The notes: a model not told the origin generated them from the letters alone. Positions 32,274 through 44,118 are shown, numbered from the stretch's first letter. The stretch: 64,000 nucleotides of DNA from Naematelia aurantialba (GCA_021527695.1 JAKFAO010000009.1:248001-312000), one strand, 5' to 3'. Program-made: numbers and translations.

Positions 32274-33708
32274 ATGGACGCCAGGTCGCTCCTCCGCGCC
32301 AAAAAGGCCGAAGCGCGCATCGAACATCCTTATGCGAGTTACTCGGCTCGCGGCGACTTGCGGTGTTCAGTCTGCGCTGTGCCCGGTAGGTCTTCTGCTG
32401 GTTACGCTCCCTGTTGCGCTGCCCACTACGCTATGCTATGCTACCCGCCCTAGCCTCCTTGAGATCTGACGCTGCTACTCCCACTCCGTGCTGGTATCCT
32501 CATCCAACCTACGCTGCGTGCCTCCGTGTCCCTCGGGTCCCACTGGATCTCGTGCCAACCTACCTGACTACTCGCTCCCCGCCTGCACATCCTCTCCTTC
32601 CGCTGCGTTGGTCGCACTGCACCTAGCTCCAAGCTGACGTAGCACCTTGCGCGTCGACAGTCAAGCAATGGGACGCCCACATCTTGACCAAGCAGCACCG
32701 GACGTCTGTAGCGCGTGAACGTGCGTTGGCAGAACGAGCTACTGCCAAGCGCGCTGCTGAGGGCGAGTCTGCGGCTGGCGGAGGCAAGCGGCAGAAGGTG
32801 CAGGCGGAGGATGGTGTCGCGTCCTCTACCCGGTCAACAGGGACAAGGGTGCGGAGCGCAGGAGAAACAGCAGGAGCAGGAAGTGCCGGTGGGGTGGCTG
32901 GGCTTCCGGCGGGGTTCTTCTCGGCCGGCAACGAGCGGCGTATCTCTGCAGGCGAGGAGGAGGACGACGACGACGACGCAAACGACGACACAGAGGAAGA
33001 CAGGCTCGGTGATGGAGAACTTGGGGCAAGTGCAGACACACAGAGGGGACGAGGGAGCGCCGCACCACCGGCACCGCCAGAGCCAGAGCCGTCAAAGCCT
33101 GCTCTGCCGGCCAAGACGGGCGATGCCGACCTGGACGACTTTCTCGCGTCGCTCGCCGCGCCGGAACCCGATACACACCCCCAGTCCTCGGCGGGACCGC
33201 GTCGAGCGCCGGCGTCGGCGTACTCGACCTCGATGAGTGGGGGAGCAGGAGTGGCATCGTACGAGGCCGCGCCGGTGCTGAATATCGCGCCTCCAGCAGG
33301 CGCGGACGCAACCACAGCAGGAGCGGCGGGGCCTAGAGCAGCTGCAGGGACAGGGGCAGGGGCAGGGGCGGGGACAGAGCCGGAACCTGAGCCTGAAGAG
33401 ACAGAGGCGGAGCGCAGAGCTAGACTGGCCCGCGAAGAGCGCGAGGAGATCATGGGTCGGTTGGAAGAGGAGGAACGCGCACAGTACGTCGAAGTCTAGG
33501 CTACGTTTCATCTCCGTCTACGCCTGGTTCACGGGTCGCTGTCGGTTGGTGCTGCACATGAGGATGCTGATGCTCGATTTCCCTTAGGGAGGACGCAGAC
33601 GAGCGAGTCGCGGCGCTGAAAGCGAGGATGGAGATGATCAAGCAGCGCAGAGAAGCCAGAGGCGCCACCAAAACGAAACCAAAAACAACGGCGGCGGCCA
33701 AGACATAG
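32274..33708 (+). CDS. ZNF830/CCDC16-like zinc-finger coiled-coil protein
   Basis: Exons 32274-32385, 32661-33483 and 33588-33708 give 351 codons. The start MDARSLLRAKKAEARIEHPY is the family signature. It is followed by a C2H2 finger split by the 275-nt intron: LRCSVCAVP / VKQWDAHILTKQH. The middle is Ala/Gly/Pro-rich and acidic, with DADLDDFLASLA. The C-terminus is a charged coiled coil, EETEAERRARLAREEREEI...LEEEERAQ then REDADERVAALKARMEMIKQ. It ends Lys/Thr/Ala-rich. Mammalian ZNF830 is nuclear and associates with pre-mRNA splicing and genome stability factors; a similar nuclear role is inferred here. Skipping the second intron would end the protein at YVEV. Confidence 0.85.
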
Positions 33709-33896
33709 ACCAGGCAATGCGGGGAATGTAAATGGTACATGACGTATAACAGATGATATCGTCGTCGTCGTCCTGGCCCACCGATGACATGCTCGTCGTC
33801 CTCCTTGTGCAGACGGCATGCTCGTCGTCGTCCTCCTCGTGCCCAGACGGCATCCTCTCATCCTCGTCCTTGTCCACGTACGGAGCTGCCTCCCCC

Positions 33897-35745
33897 TTAG
33901 CGCCAGACGACGATGTCTTCGGGGTTCGGGCCAAATCTACTCTGCTTTGGCTTTGCCCCGTGACCCAGATGCTCCAGACGGCCCATGGGCACCTCGCCCA
34001 GCTCGCCGTCGAGCTCAGCCAGCCACTCATTGACGTCCTCGCCCGTGTCGCGCGCATAGCGCCTTATAGCTGCCATGGCCTCGGCGCGCTTGGCCTCTTT
34101 CTTCGCGTTGGTCATCTGGCCAATCTCGTGCAACTCGTCCCTGAGCGCCTTCTTCTCTGCTGACTCGAGTTTGTACTGCGCCCGCCTCTCCAGCTGCTGC
34201 TCCCGGGACCACTGCGCCTCGCGCTCCTTGTCGCGGTGGAACAGCTCTTCGAGCTGTGCGGCGCGTTGCCAGTCGGCCTCGCTTGGCACGGAATCCCACT
34301 CGTGCCCCATCCACTTGGTGCCCGGCGCGTCGTTCCACGCCTTTAGCGCCTGCGCCCGCATTTGCTCGTTTTCCTGATGCCACTCGCTCAGCCGCCCCTG
34401 GAAGTTCGCGTCCCCCTGCGCGCGCTCCGCACTCACGTCCCGGCCGTCCACGCCCGCGCCGTCCTCAGCTGGGTGCTTGCGTCGCGGTCGTCGCTTCTGG
34501 GCAGGGTGTCCCTGAGGTCCCAACACCCACCCCCACTCTTGCACCGTCGTGGCAGGGATCTTGGGCGGCGGCGTGGGCAGGCCCGCTATCAAGGCATTTC
34601 GTTCGCTTCGCCTCGTCTGCTTGCCGGCTTGCCACCTGGCTTCTTCGGCCTCTGCTTCGGTTCTGATTGGCCGATGACGTTGCGTCTTATGTATGAGTCT
34701 GTAGTCCTCCAGTGCAGTGAGGAGGGTTTTCTTCAAGAATCTGGGGGTCGTCAGACGTCACTCTATCTCCATCGCCCGGCTGCTCGCTCTCAAGTACTTC
34801 AAGAAGAGAAAAGGAGGAAACAGAAACCGGACAAGCAACGCATGGAGAGCAAGGAGCACAGGGACACAACGGCGTCCAGGAGAGCGATGAGAGCAATGGA
34901 GCACGGAACACAAGGTGTTCAGGATAGCGATGAGAGCAAGGGAGCAAGGGAGCCAGCGAGCAATAAAAATGAGAGAGTCTCAACGCTCGCAACACTCACG
35001 ACATGCTCCTGAATGGGTGGTCAGGCAGGCTGGCCACTGGCGGAGGCACCCAAGGCCTGCGGCCCTCGCGCATTGTAGCGACTTTTTTCATCCGTATCCT
35101 TCCGTCTGGATTGATCTCGATAGAGGGAGCGAGCGCGGGCCGGAAGCCCGCCGTGCCGAGTTTCCAAATCATCTGTGTCCGGAGAAAGCCATGCTTCTCC
35201 AGCAGGCCTTTGACGAGCAGGGTGCCGCTTGCGAACTGTCTGGCGTCGGGGGACGACTCCGGCTCGGCGGTCTTCTGCCACTGGAATTCGGGGATCGTGT
35301 CGACGGGATGTACGGGCCCTTCGTCCTCGTCGTTCCCGTCGGCGATGCTGCGGGGGATGAACTCTTGCAGCTCGGGTATGTCGGTCGGGTCGCGCAGCCG
35401 CACGGCCGACGGCGCGCGAGGCTGTGGAACCAGTGCCTCCACGGCCTCTGCGCCGAAGATCGCTGACGAGATAGGCGAGAGCTGAGACGACGGCGCAGAC
35501 AGTGTGCGGCGCGAGGAAGCGAGGGACGAGGGCGGCAGGGAGGAGGTCGATGGGGAGGAGGAGGAGGGCCGATTGGCCTCGGTCAAGTGAGACGCGAAGA
35601 AATCGTCGTCGTCTGGAGGACTCTCCTCCCTCGTACTGGCGCGACGGACGTGGCTGGCAACGACGGTACGGCATGCACAGCGAGGCAGGGATCCTGACGC
35701 CGCCCGCGCAATCGCAGGCCGTGCAGTCCCGAGAACGAAGCGCAT
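33897..35745 (-). CDS. Putative mitochondrial protein of unknown function
   Basis: Two exons, 35745-35000 and 34740-33897, join across a 259-nt intron (donor GTGAGT, acceptor CCCCCAG) to 529 codons. The junction reads HPFRSMS then FLKKTLLTALEDYRLIHKTQ. The N-terminus MRFVLGTARPAIARAASGSL is rich in Arg/Ala with no acid, as in a mitochondrial presequence, and a Ser-rich stretch follows. The most conserved-looking part is LLVKGLLEKHGFLRTQMIWKLGTAGFRPALAPSI...GRIRMKKV (about 35080-35220). The second exon has a Trp-containing motif (VQEWGWVLGP) and long Arg/Glu/Gln-rich helices. I do not recognise the family. A mitoribosome-associated or assembly role would fit but is a guess. A GTG at 35787 extends the frame but is not a likely start. 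Confidence 0.65.
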
Positions 35746-35941
35746 GGCGAGGCGTTGCGCAGCGAGGCGAGAGATGCGATTGTCCACTACAAGAGACTGA
35801 AATCGATGAACGGAAATCTACACGGCGAGTTCTTCACGAGCGACTGGGATAAATACAGAAAATATCCAAAAGAATAATCACACCCTTGTACCCATCCAGT
35901 CGATTGACTCTCGTTGGCGTCAGACTCGTACTCCACGGCAG

Positions 35942-35981
<40 letters not shown>
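35942..35981. repeat. (CGACGACGG)n 9-bp microsatellite
   Basis: About four and a half copies lie just upstream of the ATG of the V-ATPase subunit f gene, in its presumed 5' leader. Confidence 0.85.
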
Positions 35982-35992
35982 ACCCAGCTACC

Positions 35993-36692
35993 ATGGTCCT
36001 CAACATCCGGCCAGTCGTCTCAGCGCCTCTTGGTGAGCTGTGACGCTCCATCAGAGAACTGGAGCGACAGCTGACAAGCTCAGCGGCGTGTTGTACCGTT
36101 CTCTCTGTCTTTGGCGTGGTGATCCTGCTCGGTATGTCCTTCTTGGACAGACATGAGATACTTGGTGCTTGGTGCTCGATACTTCATGCTTGATGCTCGG
36201 TGCTCTGTGCCTCCTCTGTGCTCTGTGCTCGGGCGGCAGTTGTAGCGCTCTGGGCAGCTGCGACCTCGATCCAGACGTTACAAGAGCTGACAGCAGTAGC
36301 ATTCGGCTCCTTCTACGCACGGCACGTCGAGACCTTGACCGGCGCCACCACCGACGCGAGAGATCCAGACGCAGTGGCCAGGACATGTTATGCGGCTGCG
36401 ATCGTCTATGCTGCGTTTATCGCGTTTTGCGGTCTGCAGGTGCGTCGAGTTTGGGTCTGCGCCTCGCTCTCCCGTCTTTCTCTCCCGTCCCACTCTTCCA
36501 TCTTGCTCTTCCGTCTTTCTCTTCCATCTTGCTCTCATCTTGCTCTCATCTTACTGGTACAATTCCGTGTCCTTCGTCGGCCGCCTTCCGTCCATCGTCT
36601 CTTGCGTACCGTGTCCCTTCACGTGTCTCGTCCGTCATCCCATCTTGCAGGTCACGACCACAGGCGCTGATCGGGCAGTTGATGGTGCATAA
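35993..36692 (+). CDS. V-type ATPase V0 subunit f (YPR170W-B/RNasek-like)
   Basis: Small two-helix protein of the proton-pumping V0 sector. Exons 35993-36032, 36084-36131, 36240-36439 and 36651-36692 give 109 codons. The start NIRPVVSAPL leads into AACCTVLSVFGVVILL, then a lumenal loop of about 50 residues, and a second helix, DAVARTCYAAAIVYAAFIAF, followed by CGLQ. The pattern RPVVS / CCTVLS.FGVVIL / VA.T.Y.AA.VY..F..FCG matches yeast YPR170W-B, which is the fungal counterpart of metazoan ribonuclease kappa in V0. The loop is longer than in yeast. The last exon is less certain: the chosen acceptor gives VTTTGADRAVDGA, while another frame of the same exon reads RPQALIGQL, closer to the yeast tail. 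Confidence 0.78.
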
Positions 36693-36959
36693 TCGCTATC
36701 CGAGGGGTGTTCAATTATAGGTCCCATTGCGGTCGTTCATGTATCTGTACCAGCATCCAGTCAACAGAACTCTCCCTTAACTCGGACGCTCGGACTTGGC
36801 CCTGTGTTTCTGCACCGTGTCTTCATTTCCCGTCCTCGCCTCGATCCTCCTCATCGTCATAAGTGTTTGTCTCTTGCCTCCCTGCGAGAAGGCTGCTGCA
36901 AAAGACATCCACCCACGTACATACTCGGCAGCACACGTACATACTCGCTGAGCATCGCG
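36693..36959. other. Convergent 3' region
   Basis: 267 nt between V-ATPase subunit f (+) and KRI1 (-). Nothing is seen besides pyrimidine-rich sequence. Confidence 0.5.
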
Positions 36960-39515
36960 CTACTCGAACATCCGTAGCGTACCGTCCCCTGCCTTGTCCC
37001 CCTTCTTCTTCTTCCTCCGCTTCTTCTTTGCCTCCCCCTCGCCCTGCGCGCTGGCATCACCACTGCCCACTCTCTTCTCGCCCAGCGGCTCAAGGCTTGG
37101 TTTCGGCCGCTGGGACTGCCCAACTGCTCCGTGGGCCGCAGACACGCCGCTGGCCTGCCCTTCCGACTGGCGTGCTACCTCGTCCAGACCGGTCGCAATC
37201 TTCTCCTTCATCCGCTCCTTCCTCCCCTTGCGCTTCCCCTTCCTCTGTGCCCCATCAACAGCCACCGCATTCGCGCCACTAGGTCCATCGCGCCGCGTCC
37301 CGCCGGCCCCGACCTGCCAGTTCTGCGGCTGGTCCTCGCCCCATCGACGCGCTGCGAGCTGGCCTTTGAGTTCTCTCACACGCTTGCCCAGCCCCTTTCC
37401 GGCCAGGCCAAGCCCGCCATGACGGTACGGCGCAATGTGCTTGACCGAGGCGACTGCATTCAGCTCGGCATCCGTCGCCAGCAGAATCTCGACGGGCGTC
37501 AGGCCAAATGACGCAGGCGCAGATTGAGTGTACTTGAAGCGAGTAGGCAGATTGCCGATCTGCGACACGTCAGCAGAACTCCAAGACACAGGACAGCAGA
37601 GCAGAGGAGGAGGGAAGGGCTGACCATGTCTTCGTGGTCGAGCGATTTATACTCGTCCATGGCCTGTTTGACCCTGTCTGCACGTTCGGCAACGGTCAAT
37701 CCCGTCTCGTCGTCCTCTTTGATCCGATGTTTGCCATTCTTGTCTTTGCGGCGCTTCTTCTTCACCGGTTCATCGTCCATAAAGTCCGCATCCTGCTCTG
37801 CATCAGCCCGTGCTCGGTGCATCGTTACGCTAGAGCAGGGGCATACCATGTTGATCGGTCCATCGTCTTCTGCCACTTCAGCCTCCTCGACATACGGCTC
37901 CTGGAACGCCTCTTGGTCGTAATCTGCATCGCCGATATCGTCCCACTCGGGCTTGTAGTCATCGTCGTCGTCTCCATACTCCTGCTCAATAATCAGCATT
38001 CCCGCGAACACTTCGACTTGGTATCCGTAAAAATCAACGCCGTCCGACACTCACCCTATCCGCCGCCTGGCTCAACATGGTCCCCACGACTCTCTCCCAT
38101 TGCGCCTCGTCAAAGTCTCCTTCCAGAATCTTCTCGACCTCGGCCCAATCCACGCCCTCGCCCAGTTCAGCTTGAAGGACCTTGAGCTGTTTCTCCATTT
38201 CCCGCCGCTTGGACCCCTTGAGCCGGCGGGTCTCGTCCTCTTCCGCCGCGCGTTCGGCCGCTTTACGCTCGGCCCGTGCGGCGCGTTTGAGTTTGCGTGT
38301 GTCGTCGGCACGGCGCACGAGCGAAGGGATTTCACGAGGATGAGCAGGGATCGTGGAGGATCCACTAGGCGCAGAGATTAGTCAGTCCTCACGCCGGATA
38401 TGGAACGGACAGGGACGACTCACGGCTCTTCAAAACGGAAGTTGTACTGCGCTTCAAACTCTTCTGCCTTTTCGTCAAAGTCATCTTCTTCCAGAACGCC
38501 CCAAGGATGGCTGGATGGCCCGGCGGTTTCGTGCTCCTTGATTGCTCCGTCCTGCTCGTCCCCTACAATCTCATTGTACGTCGGGACATGTTGCTCTGAC
38601 CTATCGATCCATCCCCTGTTCAGTATGTAACTAAGAACACATCAGTATGGGATGACCGACAGCGAATGTGCTCACTTCATCAAGAAATCGTCGTCCGCCT
38701 TGGCCTTGCTTGCTTTCCTTGCAGCGTTTTTGCCCTTGTTCTTTGTCTTCTTCTCGACACCATCGCCCCCGCCGTCACTGACTGCGCCATTGTCTTTGGC
38801 GTATGCAAGTTCGTCCACTGATTCCCGGACATTGTTGGACGCCTGCTCCCCCAGTCCAAGGACTTTGCGAACCTCCTCCTCGCCACCTCCCATCTCGAGG
38901 AGGAACTTGCGATACTCCTCTGCTTCCATTTCGACCTCCTCGTCGTCTCTCACCCGTGGCTTCAGGTCAAACTCCTCCTCTTCCTCCTCCTCCTCTGCAA
39001 GAGCTCTGAAAGCCGAGACCGCCTCTTGTCTTAGTAGCCGTTCAGATTGGACGTTGGTCAGAGGTATCCCGGCTTCGTATGAGTTCTCCGCATCTTCCGT
39101 ATTGCCACTGTTCCGCTCGAAAAGTGCAGCACGGTGATGATCGGCTAGTAAATATGGCTGTAATCATGAGCTGCCGTCTGAGGACTCCAAGGCAAGCGAA
39201 AGTGGGTGGGGCAGGCTTGAAGCGGGAGGCTGCGAGGCATGGTGGACCAACCTTGTCCTTTGCCCGACTACCAGCTCGCTTCAGGCCCAAGGCCTGAGCC
39301 CGCTCTTCAGCAGACTTGAGCTCCGCCTCCAAGATCTGCTCCTCCCCATACACGCCTTGACCGTTCTTGATCTTCGCCAGAGTCCGCAGGATAGCGGCAT
39401 CCAGAGCCGGAGTCAGCTCGGTGCCCTCCTCGTCCTCGGTGACGCTTTCGCTTGAAGACGTGTAGTCGGACTCGCCATCGGACACATCGACGTCTACGAT
39501 CGCCCTCTTCGACAT
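36960..39515 (-). CDS. KRI1: KRI1, 40S ribosome biogenesis factor
   Basis: Nucleolar protein needed for 18S rRNA processing. The start at 39515 (MSKRAIVDVD) leads into an acidic, Ser-rich N-terminus and TPALDAAILRTLAKIKNGQG, a KRI1 hallmark. The middle is Asp/Glu- and Lys/Arg-rich. It contains KAEEFEAQYNFRFEEP (about 38405-38475), IPSLVRRADDTRKLKRAARA, GVDWAEVEKILEGDFDE and an acidic DDDDYKPEWDDIGDADYD. The C-terminal domain (37500-37560 and on) reads LPTRFKYTQSAPASFGLTPV EILLATDAELN with KHIAPYR just after, again typical. A Lys-rich tail (KKKRRKKKKGDKAGDG) ends at 36960. About seven introns are needed and exon borders between 37560 and 39250 are approximate. Divergent from COQ1. Confidence 0.9.
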
Positions 39516-39729
39516 GGTGGTCTCGGCGAGACACTGTCTGGTTCTCCACAGACCAAGTCCGCACTCTGGCTCGAATCAACAAAATAGCAACGGCAAGCGA
39601 CGACCGCCTTCAACTTTTGCTCGGCGGGTGGAGGCAAGTGACGTGGCAGTCTGTTACGCCGGCTCAGACGGAACCTTACTTATCAAGCCGTGGTTCGGAA
39701 CGGCATGTCGCCTGCAGCCGGAAATTTCA
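39516..39729. promoter_or_regulatory. Bidirectional promoter KRI1 / COQ1
   Basis: 214 nt between divergent start codons. The COQ1 frame stays open through it, but the translation lacks family features and overlaps the KRI1 5' leader, so I treat it as promoter. No clear box motifs are seen. Confidence 0.5.
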
Positions 39730-41596
39730 ATGCAGCGTCCTCTCTGCACCTCGACGAGCTACAAGGGGGGTGAGGCAGATCCCATGCTGCGATCTCGCTC
39801 GACTGCCAGCTGCACCGGGCGTGTGTGCTCGCGGCGGCGACCTGCCGTGTCGTCAGCAGCAGCAGCAGCATCAGCAGCAGCAGCGACCGCGGGAGCGTCG
39901 TTCAGCACCTCCGCCCCATGCCCCACTTCCAGTCACGGTCGCCGATCGCCTTGCGGCTCAACGGCGGAACGGCGAATACCACGTCGGAATAGCTCAGCAT
40001 GGGCGCATGCGACGGAATCCGCGCATGCGGTGCTTCCCCCGCCCCCTCCCGACGTGCACGATCCGTTATCCGCCATCAACGCCGAGATCGGCGACCTCAA
40101 ATCGTCCCTCTTCCACCTCCTCGGCTCGTCGCACCCCTCGTTGGACACGGTGGCCAAGTACTACTTCCAGGCCGAGGGGAAGCACCTCCGGCCGCTGATC
40201 GTGCTGCTCATGGCGCAGGCGACGAACGGGCTCGGCGGAACAGGGTGGGACGAAGCGCGCCTCGAAGCGCGGCGGAGCAGTGTCGACGACAGCCTGACGC
40301 GAGACAGAGGGGTCTTGAACGACTGGAATCCGGAACAGAGCGGACCCGAGCCGCCAGGCGCCATGGTCTTTGCCGAGCCATTCCAAATACCTTCCGCCCA
40401 TGCTGCCTCGTCCTCTTCGGCAGATCCCATTCCACAACGGAAACCACCGCCACCGCCACCGCCGGTCCCCCCCGCGCTTCCTCCGCTCGAGACGCTGTCG
40501 GCGCAGGAGATCCTGCCCACGCAGCGCCGACTGGCAAGCATCACTGAAATGATCCACGTCGCCTCGTTGCTGCACGACGACGTGATCGACTCGTCCCCTC
40601 TGCGGCGCGGCGCCCCGTCTGCCCCCGCGACGTTCGGCAACAAGCTCTCGATCCTCTCTGGCGACTTTCTGCTCGGGCGCGCATCGGTCGCGCTGGCCCG
40701 TCTTGGCTCGCGCGAGGTCGTCGAGCTCCTAGCGACGGTTATTGCGAACCTCGTGGAGGGTGAGGTCATGCAACTGCGCGCGACGAGTGCCCCAGAGACG
40801 ACGCCGAGCAGAAAGGGCTTTGAAGAGTACATGCGGAAAACGTACCTCAAGACGGCGAGCTTGATGGCAAAGAGCGCACGGGCCAGTGTCATTCTCGGAG
40901 GGTGCGGGACAGGCCCGGCGAGGGAGGGAGAGTGGGTCAAGGACGTTGCGTATGGCTACGGGCGGAATCTTGGCATTGCCTTCCAGGTGAGTTGTCGTTG
41001 CTTACTTGCCCGAGCGGAGCTGTGCTATGGACCTATATCTGTCCATGTCATGCTTGATGTTCTTGTCCTCTATATCCTCTATGTCCTCTATGTCCTCTAT
41101 GTCCTCTATGTCCTCTATGTCCTCTATGGCCTCGACGTCCTCTATGGCCTATATATCTTCTATGTCCTCTATGTCCTCTCCGCTGCGGCTGCTGTGCCCG
41201 CTACCCACCGTGTCTCCCGTGACACCAACCCGTCGACCACGCTAACGCAGTTAGCTGATCGACGACGCGCTGGACTACCTCCCCGACTCGTCGACGCTCG
41301 GGAAACCGTCTTCCGGCGCAGACCTGCGCCTCGGGCTCGCCACCGCGCCCGCGCTGTTCGCATGGGAGTCGAACCCCGCCATGGGCCCGCTCATCCTCCG
41401 CAAATTCTCGGACCCGGGCGACGTCGACGCGGCGCGCGCGATGGTCGCGCGCAGCAGCGGGCTGGAGCGGACGGTCGACCTGGCGCGGCAGTTTGCCGCC
41501 GAGGCGCGCCGGGCCGTCGAGCGGCTGCCACGGGAGAGCGAGGCCACGGAGCAGTTGCGCCGGCTGACGGACAAGGTCGTCGAGAGGGTCAAGTAG
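39730..41596 (+). CDS. COQ1: Trans-polyprenyl diphosphate synthase for ubiquinone side chain
   Basis: Makes the long isoprenoid tail of ubiquinone in mitochondria. Exons 39730-40986 and 41255-41596 give 532 codons. After an Arg/Ser/Ala-rich presequence come YYFQAEGKHLRPLIVLLMA, the first Asp-rich motif in LLHDDVIDSSPLRRG, GNKLSILSGDFLLGRASVAL, EGEVMQL and KTASLMAKSA. Across the intron comes the second Asp-rich motif LIDDALDYL, then GLATAPALFAW and a helical end. Both DDxxD motifs are intact, so activity is expected. A loop of about 85 residues with a poly-Pro run sits between GKHLRPL and the first Asp motif and is longer than usual. Another Met at 39784 is possible. The intron carries a 9-bp minisatellite. 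Confidence 0.93.
40987..41254 (+). other. 268-nt COQ1 intron with (GTCCTCTAT)n minisatellite
   Basis: Donor GTGAGT, acceptor CAGTTAG. About ten copies of a 9-bp unit lie at about 41065-41178. The frame happens to stay open, but both flanks are conserved enzyme sequence, so this is an intron. Confidence 0.9.
41065..41178. repeat. (GTCCTCTAT)n 9-bp minisatellite
   Basis: Perfect and near-perfect copies, some with GGC for GTC, inside the COQ1 intron. Confidence 0.9.
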
Positions 41597-42434
41597 CGGT
41601 CACGTAGCAGGTCACGTAGCAGGTCACGTAGCGGGCGCTGGGACGTGTGAGGTGTGGAAGTGTGGGGTGTGGGGTGTGGACGTCGCGGAAGGAATGCCGT
41701 GGCTGTGCGTGTGTTCCGTGTTGAGGGACGTCGCGGCAAAGCGCATGGTCGGTCGAGGGCGGTGGATGGTTGGGGACGAGAGCGATTGGTTGACATGGAG
41801 AGCTAGACTGAACAAGAGTGAAGGACGTGGATATGATGTGGATGTGGATGTAGAGAAGCGTGTACACATCGCTCATAAGCACGAGAGAGTAGACACATAC
41901 ATGATCAGCAAGATGCATCTGCATATCGGCTTGTGCTTTCGCTTGCAGTGCGTCGGACTCGATCCTCGAGCATTGGAAGTATACCAAAGCTGCCAAGGAC
42001 TACCAAAGACTAGGATAGCATGGTAAGATCCCAAGCACAACATCCCAAGGACAAGCACCCCACAGCGTTAATCACGGCAATCTGAACTGTATGACCACCC
42101 GAGGACTTCCACCCCCGGGCGAACCGCCCTTGGTAGACATGGACGCTCAAAGACACGTCAAGCACAGCCAACATCGACAGCGAAGTCTGACGGTGAACCA
42201 GTGGTGCATCACAGCCATATGGACGGAATCTCTTGCAATATTGACAAGACCCCGCCCTCATGAATTCACAATAGGACTGCCCTAGGCGATCCCACTACAT
42301 GGTCGGTCCCTCTCGCCAGCGAAAGGTTGCCGCTCTTCCTGCCCACTCCTTCACCATGAAAGAATACCTGTCGGCGACTTCTTCACAAGATCCAACGTCG
42401 ACCTTCTCGACATCGGACGCGCGCTCGGCGCCAA
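41597..42434. other. Convergent intergenic region
   Basis: 838 nt between the ends of COQ1 (+) and the PL14 gene (-). It starts with three copies of a 12-bp unit, GGTCACGTAGCA (41598-41633), the first next to the COQ1 stop codon. After that comes GTGTGG-rich sequence (41645-41680). ORFs here lack any family signal. Confidence 0.55.
41598..41633. repeat. 12-bp tandem repeat x3
   Basis: Three copies of GGTCACGTAGCA directly after the COQ1 stop codon, each with a CACGT core. Confidence 0.85.
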
Positions 42435-44118
42435 TCACGAAATGATGGCCAGCGAAAAGTCTTTGAACCAGATATCCTGGTCTTGAGGCGAGGCCCACGT
42501 GTCGTCGCTTCCTCCCTGAGCAATACATCAGCACGGCGACCTTGACGTTTCGAGCGATGCAAGAGTCCATGTGTGGCGACGGCTTCGTCAGGTGGAAGAG
42601 CCTCGTGGTGCCACAGGGAGACTCTGACACGTACAAAGAAGGTCTGACACATCATTCCCTGGAACTTGGTGTCCGCGGTTCCCAAGGTTAGACCTGTAAT
42701 GCTTATGACTGATTGGCCATTGACCCAAAGCTCCTGCTCGCCGTTGGCTTGCCCCGCATCGTTCAGCTTGATGCGCATTGCGACGGTTGTCCACTCTCCT
42801 GCTGTCCAGGTGAATGCGCCACGACCGACTGCACTGGTCAGCCTTACTGCAAAACAGAGTACAAGGCTGCACGGGGCAGACATTGAGGCATGGCAGGTGG
42901 CAGGTATCAGAGCATTGAGACATGGCAGGTGGCAGAATCACAGCATTGACTGACCGGAATCTCCGTAGTCCGAGTTGCAGTACACGCCCGCGGTTCCGTC
43001 TGTGCAGTAGGGTGGAGTGACGGTATTCGGTAGATAGTTGTAGAACTCTCCCATGCCGCTCGTCCTCCACATGAGCCTCACGCTGAAACACCCGTCGCGG
43101 TTATCCTGTCTTCCCCCCGAGCAGCTCTTGGCATCAGACAGACTGGTGCCCCCGTACAGACCGGGCATCTTGCCGCCCTTGTTGTATTCAAAGCCCGACT
43201 GGAAAAAGGCCGAGTAGGACATGATGACCTCTGTGGCGGTCGTGATATCGACGCCCGACTTGGCGCCGGAAGTGTACACGTTGAAGCCTTGCCCCGACGC
43301 CAGTTTGGCGGTCCCCTTGGGAAAGACGCCGACAAACGCAGATGTCCCGTCGGGCGCAGAATCGATCGTAGGAAGTTTGCCAAACTGGATGGGTGTGAAC
43401 GCGTCGGTTACTGTGGACCTGTCAGCGTTTGGGGATGACGCACAGTGGCAAGGCACGTACGGGACAGAGCAGAGGAAGACTCGGTACAGGTCGTCCACGA
43501 CTCTTTGGTACTGATGGGGAACAACTGGGAGAGCATGCCGGTCGAGGTCGCGTTGCCCGAGCCCCCCGATGCAGATGACGAGGCAGCCGGGGCCGACATG
43601 CTCCCAGACGTACTCAACGCGCCGGCCGAGCCACTGCTTGTCTTTGTCTTTGAAGCCTTTGCCGTGCTCGAGCTCGAGCTGCTGTCCGAGTCGGTCAGAG
43701 TAGACGCCGCGTCGGTGGTGGTGGAAGTGTTGCCAGGCACTTTGGACGCTGCCGATGAATCTGCGGACGTGGCGGTGGAAGCGGGTGAAGCGGCGAGCCC
43801 GTTCCCCGGGACAGATGACGCCGTGGACGTCGCTGATACCGCAGTAACACTGTCGCTGGCCGAGACGGCGACGGGCACCTGGCAGGTAGAGCGCTTCTTC
43901 GTGCGACGCACGAGCTTCTGACCTGGACGCGCGCGCAGGGGTCGTCGTGGGCTACGCGCCTCGACGGCGTGTCTCCTGTCGAGGACGGGAATGTCGCTGC
44001 GCTCGTGCGCAATGTGCGCTGCGGCGCGGGGATGTAATCTGGGCGGCGGGACAGCCGCCAGAGCTGGAGCGACCAGGGACGCGAGCAAGAGGACGGCAGT
44101 CGAGGGGCCGAACAGCAT
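42435..44118 (-). CDS. Secreted polysaccharide lyase (PL14-type, alginate/glucuronan lyase-like)
   Basis: The start MLFGPSTAVLLLASLVAPALA is a signal peptide. It is followed by a Pro/Arg-rich pro-region with dibasic sites and a long Ser/Thr/Ala linker that is probably O-glycosylated. The catalytic domain begins near LFPISTKESWTTC and continues DGTSAFVGVFPKGT, ATEVIMSYSAFFQSGFEYNK, GGKMPGLYGG and CFSVRLMWR. It goes on with GEFYNYLP, GRGAFTWTAGEWTTVAMRIK, NGEQELWVNGQSV, FQGMMCQTFFGG and the end SPQDQDIWFKDFSLAIIS (stop 42435-42437). The pattern FFGG...DxWFKDF is typical of fungal PL14 lyases acting on polyuronates. About four introns are present; the one near 42516-42629 splits FF from GGSDD. 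Confidence 0.85.

Noticed and set aside
33092..33511. Minus-strand ORFs over the ZNF830-like gene
   Set aside because: They are shadows of the Ala/Gly/Pro/Glu-rich coding strand. The plus strand has the family start MDARSLLRAKKAEARIEHPY and correct splicing.
39514..39729. Upstream extension of COQ1 to Met 39514
   Set aside because: It would overlap the KRI1 start and adds no targeting feature. The Met at 39730 already precedes a good presequence.
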